Below are positions 61,301 through 64,000 of a stretch of DNA of 64,000 nt, piece after piece. Position numbers and translations under genes: made by a program. Under the pieces are notes generated by a model that was given only the letters and a program-made list of their open reading frames with translations, was not told where the DNA came from and searched no databases. Source of the DNA: Spirosoma sp. SC4-14 (lineage in GTDB: Bacteria > Bacteroidota > Bacteroidia > Cytophagales > Spirosomataceae); NCBI RefSeq assembly GCF_037201965.1, contig NZ_CP147518.1:4519001-4583000 (forward strand). The letters are read 5' to 3'. Position 1 is the first letter of the stretch. The number at the start of each line of letters is the position of its first letter.

Positions 61301-63066
61301 CATTCAAATTCAGCTATTTGCTGATTCCGGCGGGCATGGCGCAGGATAGCAATGGCGATTGACACCAGCAAAATGGCGAGAATAAGCAGATAGACGTAGC
61401 CCGTAGTTAAGTTGGGAGTGGTTACCGAACTTTTGACCGTCAGCAGTTCATAGATCGGAATAATCCATTTAATGACGTAGGCCTGTGCCAATGTCAGAAA
61501 ACAGATAAACAGCAGCATAATAAAGCTATGCTTAACGGTAAAGCGGAACAGCTCGGCCTCGCGGCCAACCAAGTCGCCGGCCGCTGCGGCCACCGCAATG
61601 GACTGGGGAGAAATCATTTTCCCAACAACGCCCCCCGAGACATTGGCCGCCACCGTCACCACCGGGTCGACACCGATTGTTTGGGCGGTAGCAAACTGAA
61701 GTTTACTGAACAGCGCATTTGCCGAGGTGTCGGAACCCGTAATGAACACGCCCAGCCAGCCTAATACGGGGGCAAAGAAGGGGAACCATGTACCCGTATT
61801 GGCTAATACCCGCGCCAGCGTCAGCGTAATGCCCGAATCATTGGCGATATAGGCAAACCCTAATACGGCCGCAACGGTCAAAATCGGAAACTTCAACTGA
61901 GTTAGCGTAGCCCCAAATACCGAAAGCCCCTTCCGATACGTCAGGCCTGCCAACGGAATAGCCAGCAAGGCAGCAATCAGAATAGCCGTTCCGGCAGCCG
62001 TCAGATAATTGACCTTAAAAACCTTGGGAAGCAGTCCGCCATCTTCTCCCTGAATTGCATTATGCAGCCCCGGAAACTCAAACTGAAGCATTCCGACCGA
62101 ATTCAAGGCATCTTTGATGGGCTGTAACCCCCAGGCAATAATCATGATCGTCAGCACCAGAAAGGGCGACCATGCCCGAATAAGCTGTCCAGCCGAATAG
62201 GCCGTAACAGAAGGGAGGGTAGCCGCTGGTTCGTCCTCAAATCGCCAGATTGTTTTGGGTTTCCAGAACCGGAGAAAAATCATCAGACTGATAATTGAGC
62301 CCAGACCCGCAATGACATCGGGCAGGGACGGCCCCAGAAAATTCGACGAAAAATACTGGAGAAAAGCAAACGTAAGTCCTGATACCAGAACCGCCGGGCC
62401 AACCTCACGCGCTTTTTTAAATCCGGCAACAATCGTAACCAGATAAAACGGCAGCATGAGCGACAAAATCGGCAAGGTTCGACCTACCATCTGCGAAATG
62501 GGAAGTTCGGGAATCCCCGACACCTGCGAAGCCACCGTAATGGGAATACCAATAGAGCCAAACGCCACCGGAGCTGTATTGGCAATTAAACAAATTCCGG
62601 ACGCATAGAGCGGATTGAAGCCAAGCCCAACCAGCATGGCCGCCGTAATGGCCACCGGTGCGCCAAACCCGGCCGTTCCTTCCAGAAACGAACCAAATGA
62701 AAAGGCGATCAACAACGCCTGCAACCGCCGGTCGGCCGTGATGGAGGCCATAAAGTGCTTGATAATCTCAAACTGACCGCTCCTGACGGTCAGGTTAAAG
62801 AGAAATACGGCCATAATAACCAGCCAGCAAATTGGGAACAAGCCATAAATGGCTCCATGTGCAACGGATAGCATCGCCAGTTTTACGGGCATCCCATAGA
62901 CCAGTATAGCAATAACGGCAGCAATTCCTGTTGCAATCAGACTGGCCTGATAGCCTTTCATCTTCCGGATAATCAGCGCCCAGAAAATGAACAGAATGGG
63001 CACCGCTGCAATCAGTACCGATAGTATAATATTGTTAAAGGGATCTGTTACCTGTTTCCAGACCAT
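61300..63066 (-). CDS. L-lactate permease family transporter
   Basis: 588 aa with about 14 to 16 membrane helices. FGSFLEGTAGFGAPVAI, NTAPVAFGSIGIPI and GWLGVFITGSDTSANALF are the family's strongest signatures, and SPQSIAVAAAAGDLVGREAELFRF marks the C-terminal part (read in short pieces). LctP carriers import lactate or glycolate with protons. In this operon it may import a hydroxy-acid end product of glycan breakdown. It is divergent from a GntR/FCD regulator, the usual arrangement for lactate and glycolate uptake genes. Confidence 0.93.
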   Translation of the reverse strand: MVWKQVTDPFNNIILSVLIAAVPILFIFWALIIRKMKGYQASLIATGIAAVIAILVYGMPVKLAMLSVAHGAIYGLFPICWLVIMAVFLFNLTVRSGQFEIIKHFMASITADRRLQALLIAFSFGSFLEGTAGFGAPVAITAAMLVGLGFNPLYASGICLIANTAPVAFGSIGIPITVASQVSGIPELPISQMVGRTLPILSLMLPFYLVTIVAGFKKAREVGPAVLVSGLTFAFLQYFSSNFLGPSLPDVIAGLGSIISLMIFLRFWKPKTIWRFEDEPAATLPSVTAYSAGQLIRAWSPFLVLTIMIIAWGLQPIKDALNSVGMLQFEFPGLHNAIQGEDGGLLPKVFKVNYLTAAGTAILIAALLAIPLAGLTYRKGLSVFGATLTQLKFPILTVAAVLGFAYIANDSGITLTLARVLANTGTWFPFFAPVLGWLGVFITGSDTSANALFSKLQFATAQTIGVDPVVTVAANVSGGVVGKMISPQSIAVAAAAGDLVGREAELFRFTVKHSFIMLLFICFLTLAQAYVIKWIIPIYELLTVKSSVTTPNLTTGYVYLLILAILLVSIAIAILRHARRNQQIAEFE

Positions 63067-63196
63067 GCAAGATGGGATCGTTAAAGGGTGGCAATGGTAC
63101 CAGTATTAAAGGCAACAATTTGATAAACTTAATTATTGATTCGCAAAATCCAATTAACTGGCAGCAGTTGACAGATGATCATGAAGAAGTAAAATA

Positions 63197-63216
63197 TTTT
63201 AGTACCTTTACTAAAA
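63197..63216. promoter_or_regulatory. Palindromic operator candidate in the lctP/GntR divergent region
   Basis: TTTTAGTA-CCTT-TACTAAAA is a perfect 8-bp-arm palindrome. It lies in the 194-bp divergent region, 45 bp before the regulator start and 131 bp before the permease start. FadR/GntR-type dimers bind short palindromes of this size. A -7-like TATTTTTG is at 63245-63252, on the side of the regulator gene, with a TTTG at 63226-63229 at a shorter than usual distance, so the palindrome would lie just upstream of the regulator's promoter. Confidence 0.6.
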
Positions 63217-63260
63217 CTAGCTTAATTTGTTAATTATATACCTATATTTTTGTTTACAAA

Positions 63261-63899
63261 ATGAAAGCTGATTCGTTAGCCAACAAAGTATATAGCGAGA
63301 TAAGACGTAAGATTCTATCGAACCAGTTAGTGGCTGGAACCCGGCTAAAAGAAGACCTGTGGGCCAAAAAAATGGAGGTTAACCGAATTGCCGTTCGCGA
63401 GGCCCTAACCCGATTGCAGGGAGAACAACTGGTGGTTTTTGGCGAGAAAGGCGGCTATTTCGTAAAATCACTAACTGCCAGCGACATACGGGAAATGCGG
63501 GAAATTCGGGAAATCCTTGAATTGGGCGCTATCCGGCTGGCTATCCAGAAAATTGACGATCAACAGATTACTAAACTCGAAGCCATCTGCGACGACTTTT
63601 CAGCAATGGTCGAGCGGGGGTATCTGAGTGGTGCCCTGGAAGCAGACATGAAATTCCATGAAACCCTGATCGATTCGGCTGGTAACAGCAAACTGATGGA
63701 TATTTACCAGATCAGCAACATTCCGCTATTTCATCAGAAAATTGGCAAAACGCAGATGCACATGGACGACTACGAACAAACCGACATGGAACACCGCCAA
63801 CTTGTTAAAGCCCTAAAGAATAAAGACTTACAACTAGCACAGGACACTTTAACCAAACACCTGATCCGGGGTGAAGTGTCATCCATCGATATTGACTGA
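63261..63899 (+). CDS. GntR-family regulator with FCD ligand domain
   Basis: 212 aa. The winged helix at 5-72 has VYSEIRRKILSNQLVAGTRL and VNRIAVREALTRLQGEQLV, in short conserved pieces; residues 78-205 form the FCD helical domain with the metal- and ligand-binding histidines in MKFHETLI and DMEHRQLVKAL and the late LTKHLI. FCD regulators respond to organic acids such as lactate, gluconate or uronates. Its divergent partner is the L-lactate permease, and the palindrome at 63197 is the likely binding site. A terminator follows. Confidence 0.93.
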   Translation: MKADSLANKVYSEIRRKILSNQLVAGTRLKEDLWAKKMEVNRIAVREALTRLQGEQLVVFGEKGGYFVKSLTASDIREMREIREILELGAIRLAIQKIDDQQITKLEAICDDFSAMVERGYLSGALEADMKFHETLIDSAGNSKLMDIYQISNIPLFHQKIGKTQMHMDDYEQTDMEHRQLVKALKNKDLQLAQDTLTKHLIRGEVSSIDID

Positions 63900-63940
63900 T
63901 CGCTTAAGCTCCCATTAACCAACCTTTCCAGAAAAACTCA

Positions 63941-63975
63941 AGCAAGAAGGCCCGTTTACAATGGGCCTTCTTGCT
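63941..63975 (+). terminator. Rho-independent-type terminator after the GntR gene
   Basis: AGCAAGAAGGCCC (63941-63953) and GGGCCTTCTTGCT (63963-63975) form a perfect 13-bp stem with a 9-nt loop, followed by TTATTAG. It is 42 bp beyond the regulator stop. Confidence 0.85.
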
Positions 63976-64000
63976 TATTAGCTCATTCGTCAACAACAAA

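Overview
The window reads as chromosome from a Bacteroidota bacterium of the order Cytophagales, most like Spirosoma or a close relative. This is inferred from the gene families (Bacteroidota-type ECF sigma factor, secreted Tat-signal Gfo/Idh/MocA oxidoreductase, two-component-propeller proteins, DUF5009/HGSNAT-like acyltransferases, XylR-like AraC regulators), from the near absence of Shine-Dalgarno sequences, and from the palindromic short-unit repeats between genes. I saw no rRNA or tRNA gene, no CRISPR array, no complete insertion sequence and no phage. The content is that of a free-living degrader of complex glycans.

Layout. 1-11651 (+): a sugar-uptake and pentose-type catabolic cluster with a split transketolase (the first subunit runs off the left edge), a ribose-type ABC transporter (lipoprotein, DUF2291, ATPase, permease), a GlpK-like FGGY kinase, and three exported nucleoside-hydrolase-fold proteins (two DUF1593/Sde182-like, one classical). 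11723-12256 (-): an orphan ECF sigma factor, followed by about 700 bp of non-coding DNA. 12970-22359 (+): three paralogous secreted proteins that join a beta-propeller to an alpha/alpha-toroid-like domain, interleaved with a ChbG/YdjC deacetylase and a BNR sialidase-like protein. 22476-26419 (+): a giant Ig-like surface protein whose start and signal peptide lie in different frames on either side of a T7 tract. 26454-32367 (+): a DinB/YfiT-like protein, a secreted partner protein and GH43 arabinanase, a GlxA regulator followed by an exported DJ-1/PfpI protein with a cysteine-rich metal-binding head, and a c-type cytochrome lipoprotein.

32435-40314 (-): a secreted Gfo/Idh/MocA oxidoreductase and a six-gene catabolic operon (DapA-like lyase, SSS symporter, HUMPS-type decarboxylase/aldolase, zinc dehydrogenase, SDR, TIM-barrel isomerase). 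40478-46946 (+): HpaI-type aldolase, an unknown 708-aa membrane protein, GDPD phosphodiesterase, metallophosphatase and HGSNAT-like acyltransferase, partly translationally coupled. 47106-50663 (-): a large glycosidase-like protein and a second HGSNAT-like protein. 50748-56848 (+): GH20 hexosaminidase, ROK kinase, FucP-like MFS transporter and XylR-like regulator. 56877-57294: a decayed Rpn/PD-(D/E)XK gene. 57405-63066 (-): a second copy of the glycosidase-like protein, a DegT aminotransferase and an L-lactate permease, divergent from a GntR/FCD regulator (63261-63899) across a clear palindromic operator candidate.

The genes can be read as several polysaccharide or glycoside utilisation modules: exported enzymes release sugars, dedicated ABC, SSS, MFS or LctP carriers import them, and kinases, dehydrogenases, isomerases and aldolases feed them into central metabolism. 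The most unusual structural feature is a set of intergenic hairpins built from 7-9 bp tandem units. Their words differ from locus to locus, but the architecture is the same, and gene stop codons often lie inside the hairpin arm.
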